From positions 31,465,415 through 31,529,414 of the forward strand of contig OX419336.1 in the NCBI GenBank assembly GCA_948470475.1: a stretch of DNA of 64,000 nucleotides, written 5' to 3'. Below the pieces are notes generated by a model that was not told the origin of the DNA, did not search any database, and saw only the letters and a program-made list of their open reading frames with translations. This document shows, in pieces, positions 11,301 to 22,655 of the stretch. The position numbers were made by a program, and so were the translations under genes. The stretch is from Galaxea fascicularis. Taxonomy: Eukaryota > Cnidaria > Anthozoa > Scleractinia > Euphylliidae. The number at the start of each line of letters is the position of its first letter. Position 1 is the first letter of the stretch.

Positions 11301-13938
11301 TTTCGTGAAACCTGTCTCGCAACGGAAGTTCGAAAAACTTTCACGAAACCGACCATGTTACACAACGCCTGCTGAAACTTGTTTCGCAGCGCCGCTCCAC
11401 ATAAGTCTCAACGTGTAACAGCGGCTTTACGAGGAGTCTAAACCATGTACCCGTGACTCGACCGTGCGTCGTTTATAATTCATTTTCCGAGTTCAGTTGG
11501 TCATAGCCATTTTGATTATGATAATGTTTTCTATGTCAATAGGATACTAGTAAAAACTATATTCATATGAAAAACTGCACGAGGTGTCGCCAGTCTAGTA
11601 ACTGGGTAAGAAAAAAAATCTGAACACTTACAGATGTGTTACGTTTGGAAGTCCTTGAAAACTGTTTCCATCCAGTCGTACTAGGTTATTACTTGACATC
11701 TCCCTGTTCAGAAATTGAGCGGATCGGTTAGCCGTTTGCACAGGGCTTGAAAACTTCCCCCTCTACGTTCTGCTCACTTTCTTCATCCCACTGTGGACAA
11801 GCCCTACTTTTTCTATTGCTATTCGATGTAAATGGCAATGGCGCTGTTGATAATTTCCGTAAATCGCAAATTAGGGTTTCCTTGAACAGGCTCATTCGAT
11901 ATGGTAGCAGCCTATTAGAGCAGCAACCACCCATCAACCTTAAAATCCCCTTACATCCATAAAGCTCCATAAATGTCAAGGTGAGATAATGTGCAAATAA
12001 TTACAACAGGTCATTCATAGGGCCATTAAGTTGCCTCGTAACAGGTCAGTTGATGGCACACAGGAAAGGAAAATGTTGCGTTGGAAAATAATAACTTACA
12101 AATATTTCAGTGCAGAGAGATCGTTAAATGCTCCTGCCTCTATTTCAAGGTGGTCAAGTGGATAATGATTAGTTATTTCCCTGAATAGAAAAAACACAAC
12201 ATTAACTATGACTACTGATGACTTAAAGCTACCCTGCGTGGTTTGTATGTCGGCGGTATAAACAGGTCATTGCAAGGGCTGCTGGAACCCAGAAAGAAAA
12301 CTGGGGTTGACCGTGCATTTTACAAGGATAATTAAGAATCAATTTAGGAAAAAGGTCACCTATTCATTTCCGTGTGTATTTTAATGCCTTGAAAATTACT
12401 GTTCATTACTTCTATATAAAAATGTGCGTGGTTACCCCGGAATTCCTTTAAAAGAGGCTAATATCTGCTTTTCTCACGACCGACTTCATAAGCCGCGGAA
12501 AGCATATTCTTTATTGCTGTGTTAAGAGATTCTGCATTTTTAATGGGGAAATAAGAAACCTAGAAAACATTTCGATACAACGTCTGCAATTTGAATGAAC
12601 CACATTTTTACATCGCTCAGGTCATAAACACTTAAACCGAGCAATATAACATGTATTTGACAGATATAAAAAAAATGATACCATTCTGTTATTTTAGCAA
12701 TATTGGCCTCAAATCCGACTAATTTTGAATATGGTCTCTAGCTTGTTTCCAGTAAACTGTACCATATGGATAAGGACAGAGTTAGATCTCTCCAGGAGCC
12801 AATCACTAAGAGCGTAGAACTGCCTTATATTCCTGTCACGGCGTTTTCACAGACCGGTTTATTTTTAGATTGATTTTTCCGCAAATAAGTGACTCCCTCA
12901 GGAGATCCATTCTCTCGTGCGATATCTTTCCTCGACCTTTCTTTTGCTCTAAAGTTTCTCTGCAAAGCTAAGAAACTTTAGAACAAAAGAAAGGTGATGA
13001 TGATGTGGTATCAGATGTACCGGAACTGCCTTTTTTCAAGGGAAAGATAGTCTAAAAATAAATCGCTCTGTTGAAATGCTGTGACAGGCTTAGTATGGGA
13101 GTTGTACGACTTACAAAATCTTAAGTTCTTTGAGCCCGTGGAACACATCCTTCGTTAAATTGCTTATTCCAGTTCTCTGGATTGATCTGTCCACGGAAAA
13201 AAATAACAAATCACAAACTTGTTTTGCGCTTACATGAATTCAAGCTTAATTTGATGCTTCAATGTATCCTTAGTATACTTACAAGTATTGTAGAGTTGTT
13301 AAGTTTTTGAAAAGCCTCGCGGGAAGACTTCCTGTTAAAGAGTCTTCGTAACATGATCTACAACCAGCAGACGTAAAGAATATGTTAATACGTGAGAATT
13401 AACTTAGCAGGCATTCACGTGAATGTGGAAAGCTGAAATTCCATAGGTCTAGTGTCTTTTCATGGTTCTACGTTGTTAGATTATGATCGTGCAGGCTTTG
13501 TCTCCTTTTGAAGTCAATATGAGGAACGTTTTTCATCCATATGAACTAAACAGTGCAACGTCGAGTCACGTCTTGACTCTAACGAATACTTCGGAAAGCT
13601 AACTGGCGGGAATGATCGTTAGTTAACAGCCACCAATCCATTACTGTTTCGTTTAAGGTCTGCACCTTGTTTGTATGCACGGAGTTGTGAAATCTTAATA
13701 AATCTTAATAAATTTCCAACGAACCGAATAGCAGTGGAATATTGATATTCTAGCTAAATGAATCCTTCCTTCCTTCGTTCTACTGTATCTTTACCGAGGC
13801 AGTTTATTTTTATAACGAATCTTTGTGTTCTGTATAAACTGACCTAATTATTCAGATCTTGTGTTTTTATAGTTGTTTTGATTTTTGATTTGTCTTTGGT
13901 TTGTATTGTATGTTGAGACCTGAATAATTAAAGTTGAG

Positions 13939-13973
<35 letters not shown>

Positions 13974-16900
13974 ATCTTGTCACCTTCTGGGACGTCTAAG
14001 TGCAATGCCATCGTTTTTTTTTTTTAATCCGAGGTAATTGTCCACTCAACCTCCCTGGATTTACAATTCAATCTTAAAATAGGTTATCTGACGGCAGATA
14101 AACATTTAATGACTTCCTGTTGTCGAGAAGACAGTGGAGTTGACTTACAAGTATTTGGCTGTATGTGGGATGTCATATGGAGGTGCAAAGCAGTCGACTT
14201 TAATCCAAAAAGGACGTGACGTTAGCGTTCTGCAGTAACACTTTGAGCAAGCTAAAACACAACGAAAAAACAAAAGTAGAACACGACGCAGTTAAACATT
14301 GTTCTGAACAACTTTTCGGGTAGAAAAGGATGTCTATTCTAATATCGCCGTAAAAAGCTATTGTTTGATGTACTTTAGGCAATGAACATCTGACGAAACG
14401 CTCGTAGTTGAGGATTTTCTTTATGAAAAGTATTTGTTTTCTTTAGACTCGGTCAATTTGATTGTGGTGACCTGGAGTTATTTGCCATTTTCATTGCCGG
14501 GAAATCAGTTTTTAATTCCAAGGTGCTCTCGTACAACTAGTTAGCCAAACATCACACAGCATTGTGAAATGCCAAGTGTACTAACGCAGGGATATGCGGT
14601 GTGTTTCGACCTCGGAAATAAGGTAGTAAGCACTAAAAACACCTGCCTTTCAGGGGCGTTTCCAGGATTTTTCCACTGGTACGCACAATTTTCCAAATCT
14701 CTTCCCCCCACTCCCCACCCCCCCCCAAATTTGGTGTGGAAAAACGTCTGTTGATTTATCAACATCACTGGTTAAAAAAAAAAAAAACAATCAGACTTAA
14801 ATGGATAAAAGCAAATAGTTATCTTTAATTATTTGCTTTCTTATGCATGCATTTTTTATTTTCTTTCATTTCATTTTCATTTTCGATTTTTTCAGGTCCG
14901 CACGTGCGTACCGTGCGTACAGGTAGCTACACCCCTGCCTTTTCACACTTGTTCCAGGTTAATTCCTCGAGGAAATAGCGTTTGGGAGCCTTCACATTTG
15001 ATTCCCCCCCCCCCCCATACAAGGATCATGCCCACGAGGGTGCCCCCCTCTTTACAAAAGGCCCTGTCCAAATTTAAAAAGAACGGAGAACGGGCATTAA
15101 CTAGTATGAATCTCGCTTACTTTGCGTGAAAACTAGAAGAGTGGTACGACTAGATCCAAACGAGTTTTTTGCTTCGCAAATGTAGCTCCCTTCCTGATCA
15201 TTCCAAGGGAGACTGTAAACAACACTGGTACTGTTCTGTAACAATTTTCCATCTTTGAACCACGTGATTACGGGAGCGGGAGAGCCCTGGACTAGGCACC
15301 ATAAGCTTGTGCTTGATTCATAAGGTATGGTTACATTTCGTTGTCGTAGCAGATGTTGAGGAGCTTCTGTGTGAGTTAAGTAGGAGATAAACAGGTTTGA
15401 ACAAATCACTCCAGTAGTATCGCACGTCGTGACGACTTGAAAATGATATACTTAGCCAGCATTGTGTGCATTGTAATTGTGCATTGTAATTCAAATTAGC
15501 TAACAGAAAAATTAATCGGTATCATGGCATGCAGGTATTACCTTTGCATGAGGCTACAAGAAGATTATGTTATCCAGCGCGTTTGTCAAGGTTCTACAGT
15601 TTTAACAGGGACGTACATCATCACATGCCCTTTCTGTTTGATTTCGTTGATGTACTTCCTCCAAGACTTTCGTTTATTAGGGGTAAACTCTCAAAGTGAG
15701 AGTACTTTCCCAGGATTCATAGCTGCCGACATTGTAACTTATCCGGCCAGCCGAATCTTCAGCCACTAGCTCATTCAATTCTTGCGTTAATACCGTTTAC
15801 AAAACTCTGCGTGGTAGTCCTGTTTTTAAAATGGCCAGTAAATTCCCTTCCAAGGGTAGCCAAGGACCCAGAACATCGTCAGGCAACCCGCGACCGACTA
15901 CATAAAAGCTCGCGGAGATGTGATCTTTGGATTTTCCACCTGACAGAAATCATAGCCATTTTTCATTGTGGTAAGCTTTGGTAAGTCAGATGAGCAAAGT
16001 ATTACTATTTATTGCAATGGGAACACGGGAATACTATACAAACCTCCTGTGTTATATCGTCTTGCGCGGTAGCGAGCTTTGAACCCTAGGTGTTCTTGAT
16101 TTAAAGTAGGAATCGAGAGCATTCTCCAGCTACGATTTATTTCCACCAACATAGTTCGGCTGCTGGAGCTTATGCTTCTTGGATTGGTGTCCTGTTCACA
16201 GAAAGTTCCAAGCACGTTACTCGATACAGAAGGACCATCTCGTACTATTACGTACGTATCAAGGAAGCATGCCGCTGGCCCGAGGTCTATACTTTCAAAG
16301 GTTATCACCACGTAGTGTCCCTCTGGTACTGTAATCAGCCACCGTTTGCTGTACCCGCAAGGACGATCAGTGGGCTGGAAAGCTGGTGTATCAAAGCTGC
16401 CCTCTTCCTCCTTGAGATGCACACTGCAAGATACTGTTGGCCTCCAAGTGCTGTACGAGCGGCTGTATGATGTATGCCAAGCCGTAGGTGTTTGCCAGTT
16501 TGTTGGAGATGAAGTCGAGTGAGAAGCTGAGACTGTCAAGACATGATCAAACATATTTGATTGTGTTACAGAGCTAGTCTTACTGCCGAATTAAAATTCT
16601 GTTAGCAGAGGTTTGTACATTCATTACTTTAGTAACTTTTAGCCTCCACAACAAAATCAGTAAACATTAGTTAAACCTCATCCAGGCTGTTGGCGGTTAT
16701 TTCTTAGCTAGGGAATGCGCGAAGGAGCGGAGGAACGAAAGAACGGAGACAAGCGGAGGGTGGACAAGGAATAAGATACGATTACAGTACCAAGGTGGAA
16801 GTTATCTTTCATATGATGGTGTCAATTTATTGATTACTTCAAAATTTGAAACTCGCCCCAGTTCCCTTTTGAATTTCGGAACGGCCAATTAAATACGAGG

Positions 16901-18402
16901 ACTCAACTGGCGTCACTAAAAGGCAGTCCTAAAATGATTCAGCTAAATTTAGTGTACAGCCGTGAGCCATCATCGTAATAAATTAATGCCAAAACTGAAA
17001 AACAAATCTGCATATAAATATAAATATATATTTTTTACTTTGGATCAGTGTATTCTTAACGACCGCCCTATGAAATAACAAGGTGGATTCCTTATATATT
17101 TCAATTGCTTTCAGTTCGCCGAAACTTTTACCTGGAAAGGTTGAAGGCGGTTCAATTATTAAAAAAAAGCGGACCACAACAGTGACATTTGGGGGCCCTT
17201 TGATGGAACTGTTGGCCGTCAGCCCGGAACTGAACCACTTAAGTTTGAGTTGGTTTCAGTGATACTCGGGACCAAAAGCAATCTCGGTTCAGATCTGGCT
17301 ATAAACCAACTCCAGACCGACCCTACTTATGTAGAAAGGGAAGGATTTCAGTTCCGGTAGTATATTGATTAATTAAGCGTTTCCTGGGACATGAAAGCAG
17401 CCAGAAAACTTGTCAACATTTATTTAACTGTCTATTTCGCACATTAAACAAAAGGAACTTAGCAGCAATTAATTTTTGAGGGCAAAAGCAGTCAACAGCA
17501 GTGAAATTACGAATTTTTATTTTGTCCGTCGCACATTTAACTAATATCTCGTCTCTGGAATTAAGATTTTACCTACTGAGGAGAGTTAAAAACCGGTTTA
17601 GAATACAAAATTATGCATAAATAAATAAAAATGCACGATTCATCGTTATGCGTCGCTTAAAAGGCCACTGGTCATATACCGTTTTAAATCTATGTTCATC
17701 AAGAAGATATGCAATTAGCCAGTTCTTTTCAGGATATTAAGGCTTTGAGCATGCACCGTGTAAATCCAATGACATTTCACAAAATTTCAGTGCTTCGTAC
17801 TACCAACCTGCGATCAGGTGTTCTTTTCTTTTGTATTTTTGGTTTTATTTATTTCGACTTTTGCGGCGCGCAAACAAGAAAAAACAGGAAAGAAAACAAA
17901 ACGAAACAAAGCCGAAACGCCTGATGTCAGATTACCATCATACGGAACTCCTCCCTTAACTCTCCGTATGGCGCTACGGAGAATTCTTTCATGTGGTCCG
18001 GCAATCTTTCATTCGCCCTCAAAATGGAAAGTCCAACTTTCCCTTTGTAATGATCCAAATGCTACCCGTGTAATATGATTCATGTCCATAGCTATTTGGT
18101 AGGAAGGTCTTTCGCATGTATGAAATCCGAAGATTTTAACTGAGAAAAAAAAAAGCGAATGACAACTTTCTTGTTAATTAACAAGCGTTATAAGTCTAAA
18201 AAGGAAACTTAAGATCGATACCCCGCCTTGCGAGAATGCTAACTTGACTGAAAGGACCACCGGAAGCTTTGATCAAAATCATTTTAGCCGGTAAAACTGA
18301 AAAGTCTTAAAACCTGTGTGAGTAATGGTAAATTACCGGCTTACCTTTGTTCCACAGAAGGCAAGAAAAAAGGCCAAACACACATCTAGCAATAAACGCC
18401 AT
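6420..18402 (-). CDS. Secreted or surface CUB-Ig-leucine-rich-repeat protein, 11 exons, 3' end not found
   Basis: Exons in coding order: 18402-18345 (ATG; signal peptide MAFIARCVFGLFSCLLW), 16532-16044 (Ser/Thr-rich linker, then CUB with CGYSKRW, DTYVIVRDG and GFKARY), 15366-15121 (I-set Ig domain: WCLVQG, ITWFKDGK, GSYICEA), 14251-14149 (LRRNT cap, CSKCYC then VDC), 13357-13283, 13186-13115, 12180-12100, 11703-11632, 9090-9019, 7953-7879 and 6491-6420. The last seven are LRR exons of 72, 75 or 81 nt with phase-2 ends; the clearest are DLSNNGIEALPKNIFPEL and NLKRNRLTVLSKDALL. Each donor is gtaag-like except exon 2 (gtttgt). Leftover bases complete a sensible codon at every one of the ten junctions, 1415 nt in total. 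This strongly supports one gene. A role in extracellular recognition or adhesion is inferred from the domains. No LRRCT cap, membrane anchor or stop exon was found below 6420. Confidence 0.85.
6999..7083. mobile_element. 85-bp MITE with 20-bp TIRs
   Basis: Perfect 20-bp terminal inverted repeats, TAATCTCGTACCCAGATCTC, at both ends. The flanks GACTGGTCA (6990-6998) and GACTGGTTA (7084-7092) match at 8 of 9 positions, suggesting a 9-bp target duplication of Mutator type. It sits in the last known intron of the CUB-Ig-LRR gene. A relative lies at 59770-59843. Confidence 0.75.
7107..7698. mobile_element. 592-bp non-autonomous TIR element, Harbinger-type duplication
   Basis: Ends are GGGACGGACCATTAGAAAAG and its inverse, flanked on both sides by TTA (7104-7106 and 7699-7701). 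A 3-bp TTA/TAA duplication is the hallmark of PIF/Harbinger. The similarity of the ends continues into C-rich and T-rich tracts (near 7166 and 7656). Short ORFs inside are not protein-like. Intronic in the CUB-Ig-LRR gene. Confidence 0.75.
8120..8163. repeat. Short hairpin
   Basis: AACAATTAGACCC is mirrored by GGGTCTAATTGTT around an 18-nt loop. Probably the remains of a small MITE; too short to be a factor-independent terminator of any meaning in this genome. Confidence 0.6.
9678..9902. mobile_element. MITE-like inverted repeat (CCGTTTCTCGAA ends)
   Basis: GGGGGCCGTTTCTCGAA at the left is mirrored by TTTCGAGAAACGGGACCC at the right. Related ends occur in the tandem pair at 22656-23390. No coding content. 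Confidence 0.55.
9901..10072. mobile_element. 172-bp inverted-repeat element
   Basis: Arms of about 45 bp (GGCCTTTGAGTATAGAAGCG and on, mirrored by CACTTCTACTCATAGGCC) surround an 80-bp centre. It abuts the previous element, suggesting insertion side by side or a shared composite. Confidence 0.65.
11012..11426. mobile_element. About 415-bp MITE with long imperfect TIRs
   Basis: The left arm (GCCACTATTACGCGTTG, then GTTTCAGCAGGCGTTG) pairs with the right arm (CAACGCCTGCTGAAACTTG, then AACGTGTAACAGCGGC). Several GTTTCA/TGAAAC motifs repeat inside. Overlapping ORFs on both strands are a by-product of the inverted repeat. Intronic in the CUB-Ig-LRR gene. Confidence 0.65.
12832..13088. mobile_element. 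257-bp palindromic MITE
   Basis: Ends are CCTGTCAC and GTGACAGG, followed by further paired arms around TTTATTTTTAGA, with a strong central hairpin at about 12939-12992 (CTTTCTTTTGCTCTAAAGTT and its near inverse). No coding content. Confidence 0.65.
13939..13975. repeat. (AAAT)n microsatellite
   Basis: Nine or so tandem taaa units after a segment reading gacctgaataattaaagttg. It may be the 3' tail of a degraded retrotransposon, but no coding remnant is visible. Confidence 0.8.
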
Positions 18403-20280
18403 TGTAGTTTTCCGAGAAAACAGAAAAACGATGCGACCAAACCTTTAAATGCCAAATGCATCATTACGGTTTTGGTGTAAAGTAAATATTGAATTTGACA
18501 CTTGCCCATCTTAAAAAAATTAAACTTGTGAAATTAAATTTGTGAAAGTGCAGAACTAAACTTGTGGCTTAATAAATGTTGCCCTGCTACTTTACATCAG
18601 TTTTTGCCTGGCTTCCTCGTAAACGTTTTTAGCAGAGATAAAAGGAAAGTTCTTGAATTTGCAGAAGAACATTTTAGGTGAGGGCGGGTACAATTAATTA
18701 CTCTAGCTCATACGAGTTCAACTTATTTGCGCTACAACACCTGCTACGAGCATCCAAAAGTAATAAAATAACTTAATTCGCGGTGCATTTTCTCTTATAA
18801 TTATTTACATTACTTTTCTTGATAATTATTAGAAACAGTGGAAATACCTTAAATATTAATATATTTTCTAAGGGTTTTCAACCACTCGCATGTGTTACAC
18901 AAATCAGTGAACTGAAAATTAATTAAACACGACGATTTCATGAACACGATTTTATAAACTTGAGAATTGAGATTTGGTTGCGTTCTGTACGATTGTGGTT
19001 TAATTAATCCGACATATGCATATTGGATGCTCAATTTCAGGCTGTTGGAACCAAGCAGACTACCTAGTCTGGGTGTCTTGTTCAAAAACGCTCCCCCAAA
19101 TAACTTCTCTACCTAACTAGCGGTCATCTTAATGAACTTTTTTATCCACATAAACCATTATTTCATTGAATTACTACATTTTATCACAAGCTGTCTCATC
19201 AATTTTAGAGAATTTTATTTTATACATCACAATATTTCGTTTAGAAACAAGTGCTGGTTTTTTTAGTCAAGCAACATCATGGTCGCTATAACTACCAATG
19301 GTTTATTGATCTAAGCACTTCATGATGCCGCGGTTTTCAGTAATTCATTTGTTTAAGTGGTTTAGTTTGCGACTGGCTTCAGTTCATATTTTGTTATACA
19401 CTGATAATTACATTATGTATGGCTTTATTTGGAAAGCCTTCACTTAGATTGTTACGCCTTCCCGCAGCAATTTTTAGGTCATACTAATCCTCTCCCGCCC
19501 GCCCGTGTAAATGGTACATTGCCGCCCAATCCTCAAATATGTCGGAAAACCACAACCAAAGCATGTAAAGTAAACAGTGCAGCGAAGCAATCAGAGCTCG
19601 AAAACTCGGGGTTTAAAGGTGGAAAAATACACACGTGAGACACGATTGGTTATGTATGTTTTTTGCTTCAGAAATTTGTTAAAACGCTCCAGCACTCTGG
19701 CCGGTTAATTCCTACCAACAAACGTTTTGAGAGAATTTCAAAGTAATCTTTAGCCCGAAGACGCATGCCGTCAATTAAGATTTATTCAATTTTATAGAAC
19801 GGGCACATTGTATAGAGAACCTAGAATCATCTTCACTGAATTTACCCAAGGATATGACGTCATGTGACGCGATTAGATACGATAAGTGGCTCAGCTTTCT
19901 TTTTATATTACAAGTAAGATATTTTTGAACTCCGTTCAGTTTTATAGAGCATATAACGACGATGTGCTTAAACTGTTATCCAAGGACATTCACACCAATT
20001 TCTTAAGAGGAAAAGCCGAGATTCGGTTTATTTGTGCCCTGGATGTAATGCCGCAGACATGAATATAAGCTTACTCGGACCACTGTTGGTTTCAGTAAAC
20101 ATACCGTTCCAAAGTTAAAGCAAAAAAAAAAAAAAGCTAATATAAACCATCGTTTGAAAACGACAGATTACTCAATTTACTTTTTAAGATCTTAAAATCG
20201 ACTAAGTGTTCACCTCCACGCTGTGCGACAGAGGAACATCTTAAATTTTATTACTTCCAAGGCTGATTATAAGGTCAGTC
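18403..20280. other. Intergenic sequence upstream of the CUB-Ig-LRR gene
   Basis: Holds the putative 5' UTR and promoter of the minus-strand gene that starts at 18402. I recognise no exon, and no convincing TATA element could be assigned. Confidence 0.4.
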
Positions 20281-20285
20281 GCATT

Positions 20286-20368
20286 TAAATTCATTCATTT
20301 ATTTATTTATTTATTTATGTGTCCTATATGTATTTATTTCAATATTTATTTATATATTTTTTTATATA
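20286..20368. repeat. (ATTT)n-rich low-complexity tract
   Basis: Runs of attt/tatt, interrupted. Simple sequence only. Confidence 0.7.
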
Positions 20369-20396
20369 TCCTATATACGACCCCACAAGCCTTGCA

Positions 20397-20734
20397 GGCT
20401 ATGTTCACACGGGATCGGTCCCAAATGGATCCGACACGATCCTGGAACGGGACCACTTCTGTTTACACGGGACCGGTATGTTATGGTCCAGTATTGGATC
20501 GAAGTGAGCTGCTTCTAGCAGTTAAGGCGCAGATGGAACGTGGTTAAATTGCGCTGCTAGTACCGAAAGGAACCGGTCCAGGTGTTTACACGGTTACAGA
20601 TCCATTTGGGACCGAAACAGTTCCAAAACTGGACCTGCATTTTTGGAGGTCCAGAAATCTGGCCTGATTGATTGACTATCCGGCACGATTTTTAGATCGG
20701 AACCATTTGGAACCAGTCCCGTGTGGACATAGCC
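20397..20734. mobile_element. 338-bp TIR element, copy A
   Basis: GGCTATGTTCACACGGG at the left is mirrored by CCCGTGTGGACATAGCC at the right. The interior has several GGGACCGGTT-type repeats. Copy B, in the opposite orientation, follows at 20771-21315. Confidence 0.75.
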
Positions 20735-20770
20735 GGAGACTACTCTTTAATAGGCCCGCAGAAAGGCTCA

Positions 20771-21315
20771 GGCTATCTTCACACGGGACCGGTTCCAAAT
20801 GGTTCCGATCTAAAAATCGTCGTGCCGGATAGGCGTTTTGTTCACACGGGACCTGCTAACCGTACCGTCAATCCATTCCCAATCAAGTCCGATTTCTGGA
20901 CCTCCAAAAACGCAGGTCCAGTTTTGGAACTGCTTCGGTCCCAAACGGATCTCTAACCGTGTAAACACCTGGACCGGTTCCTTTCGGTAATAGCAGCGCA
21001 ATTTAACCATGGCCCCATTTAGAAAGCTACATTTGCGCATTAACAGCTAGAAACAGCTCACTTCAATCCAATACTGGCCCCGGTTGTTCAAAGGCTGGGT
21101 AGCGCTATCCACCGGATAAATATCTATTCAGTAGATAGTGCAATTAGCTTTCCCATTACTTACCCGCTGGATGGTGATTTATCCGGTGGATAGCGTTATC
21201 CAACGTTTGAACAACCGGGTCCTGGACCATAACATACCAGTCCCGTGTGAACAGAAGTGGTCCGTTTCAGTATCGGGTCGGATCCATTTGAGACCGATCC
21301 CATGTGAATATAGCC
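20771..21315. mobile_element. TIR element, copy B, with nested MITE
   Basis: Same family as copy A, inverted (right end GTGAATATAGCC). The interior is split at a conserved AATACTGG/CCTGGACC stretch by another element at about 21078-21221, which explains its greater length. Confidence 0.75.
21078..21221. mobile_element. Nested MITE with CGGTTGTTCAAA ends
   Basis: CCGGTTGTTCAAAGGCTGG and its near inverse, followed inside by a second arm pair (CTATCCACCGGATAAAT and ATTTATCCGGTGGATAG). Inserted in copy B. The ends resemble those at 55638-55874. Confidence 0.7.
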
Positions 21316-21772
21316 TCCGTCGCAGCCGTTTTTTGGGAAGTCACGCAACCGTATCTGCCAATAATGTGATGAACAGATCGTCATTTGAACCGGCTATTTT
21401 TAAACAATTATAATAGCCAACGAGGCCGGTAGGGCCGAGTTGGCTAAGAAACGACCAGAAAGTGATGCGACTTTCGGGCGCCAAAACGATATGATGTCGT
21501 GATCACATGATACGTGCACCGCCGTGCGAACAGTTGAATGAAAAATCAAAAGCGAAGCAAATGAAGCTTACAGCTGAACTGAAATAGCATTTTACAGTAA
21601 CCCAAACTTCACGGACTGCTTTGTACGGGTAAAAACCTTACTGCAGTGTTCTCAAGTGTTCAAAGCTCAAACTCACCAGGAAGAGTAATTATTGTGGACA
21701 TTTACACTACAGTTGTAAAATCTAAAAATACTGATACGTATCGTTAAATAATCTCATCTCGAACTTTGTGGC

Positions 21773-21797
21773 TTTTTTTTTTTTTTTTTTTTTTTTT
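21773..21797. repeat. Poly-T tract
   Basis: A T homopolymer of about 25 nt. On the minus strand it makes a Lys run in spurious ORFs. Confidence 0.9.
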
Positions 21798-22024
21798 GTT
21801 TCGGGGACGGCCCTGTCCATAATTTCTTGAATTTCCTCTGTGGAGAGCTCACCGCATCTGCTTTTTTCAACCATCTTTTTTTGGTCGACGAAACTTGCTT
21901 TTCTTGGCTTCCTGTGAAAAATTTTATGCCGAGCGACCTTTGACGCATTCATTTCCATATAAGGTCAAACGCAGGAATAATGGCTGGTAACCGAGATCTA
22001 GTGAACCAATCAAAAAGCTAGAAT

Positions 22025-22056
<32 letters not shown>

Positions 22057-22177
22057 TATATATACCTTGGAGGCAAGCAAGACTATTCTGGCAGATTCAC
22101 TGAATTCGGCTAGATTTTGCATGTTTTTGAGATGACTGAATGAAATTTGCTTCTTTAATTTATTTAGCCCTCTGTTA

Positions 22178-22623
22178 GGCCCTGTTTATACGTCGCATTA
22201 AATTAGACAAATTTAATTGACGACTTTCCGTCGACTGGCAGACGTTTTATACGTTGAACAAAATAGTTGCCAGTAGTTTGTGTCCACACTGTGAATCATT
22301 AGCGGCCATCTATGGGGTCATCTATTAAAAGCAAAATGGCCGCCATTTTGCTTTTAATAGATGACCCTCAGTTCGTTCAGTGGAACGATTGCCATGCTAA
22401 AAAGTAAAAGTAATTTATGCATTTAATTCAATACATCTGAAGTGCGACGTCTAAAGCCAACACGCATTTCACACGTTTTATCCGTGTGGGGCACACGGAT
22501 AAAACGTCTAGACGAACTTAATTTTTGGCTTCGTTTTGTACGTCGCTCTACAGACGAATTTAATCGCTATAATTAAATTCGTGTCAATTATATTCGTCCG
22601 TACTGCGACGTATAAACAGGGCC
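22178..22623. mobile_element. 446-bp TIR element with TA flanks
   Basis: GGCCCTGTTTATACGTCGCA is mirrored at the right end, with TA on both outer sides, which would fit a Tc1/mariner-type duplication. Inner arms around TTAAATTCGTC also pair. Contains the perfect palindrome at 22315-22367. Confidence 0.7.
22315..22367. repeat. Perfect 53-nt palindrome
   Basis: Two 26-nt arms (starting GGGTCATCTATTAAAAGC) mirror exactly around a single central C. It sits off-centre in the TIR element, so it was probably added later. Confidence 0.9.
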
Positions 22624-22655
22624 TATTCTGGCTAATTCACCGGAACTCGGATCAG

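Noticed and set aside
17818..18078. 86-codon plus-strand frame
   Set aside because: Low-complexity Lys/Arg composition in the intron between exons 1 and 2 of the CUB-Ig-LRR gene; no homology seen.
21722..21958. 78-codon minus-strand frame with a Lys run
   Set aside because: The Lys run is the poly-T tract; no domain on either side.
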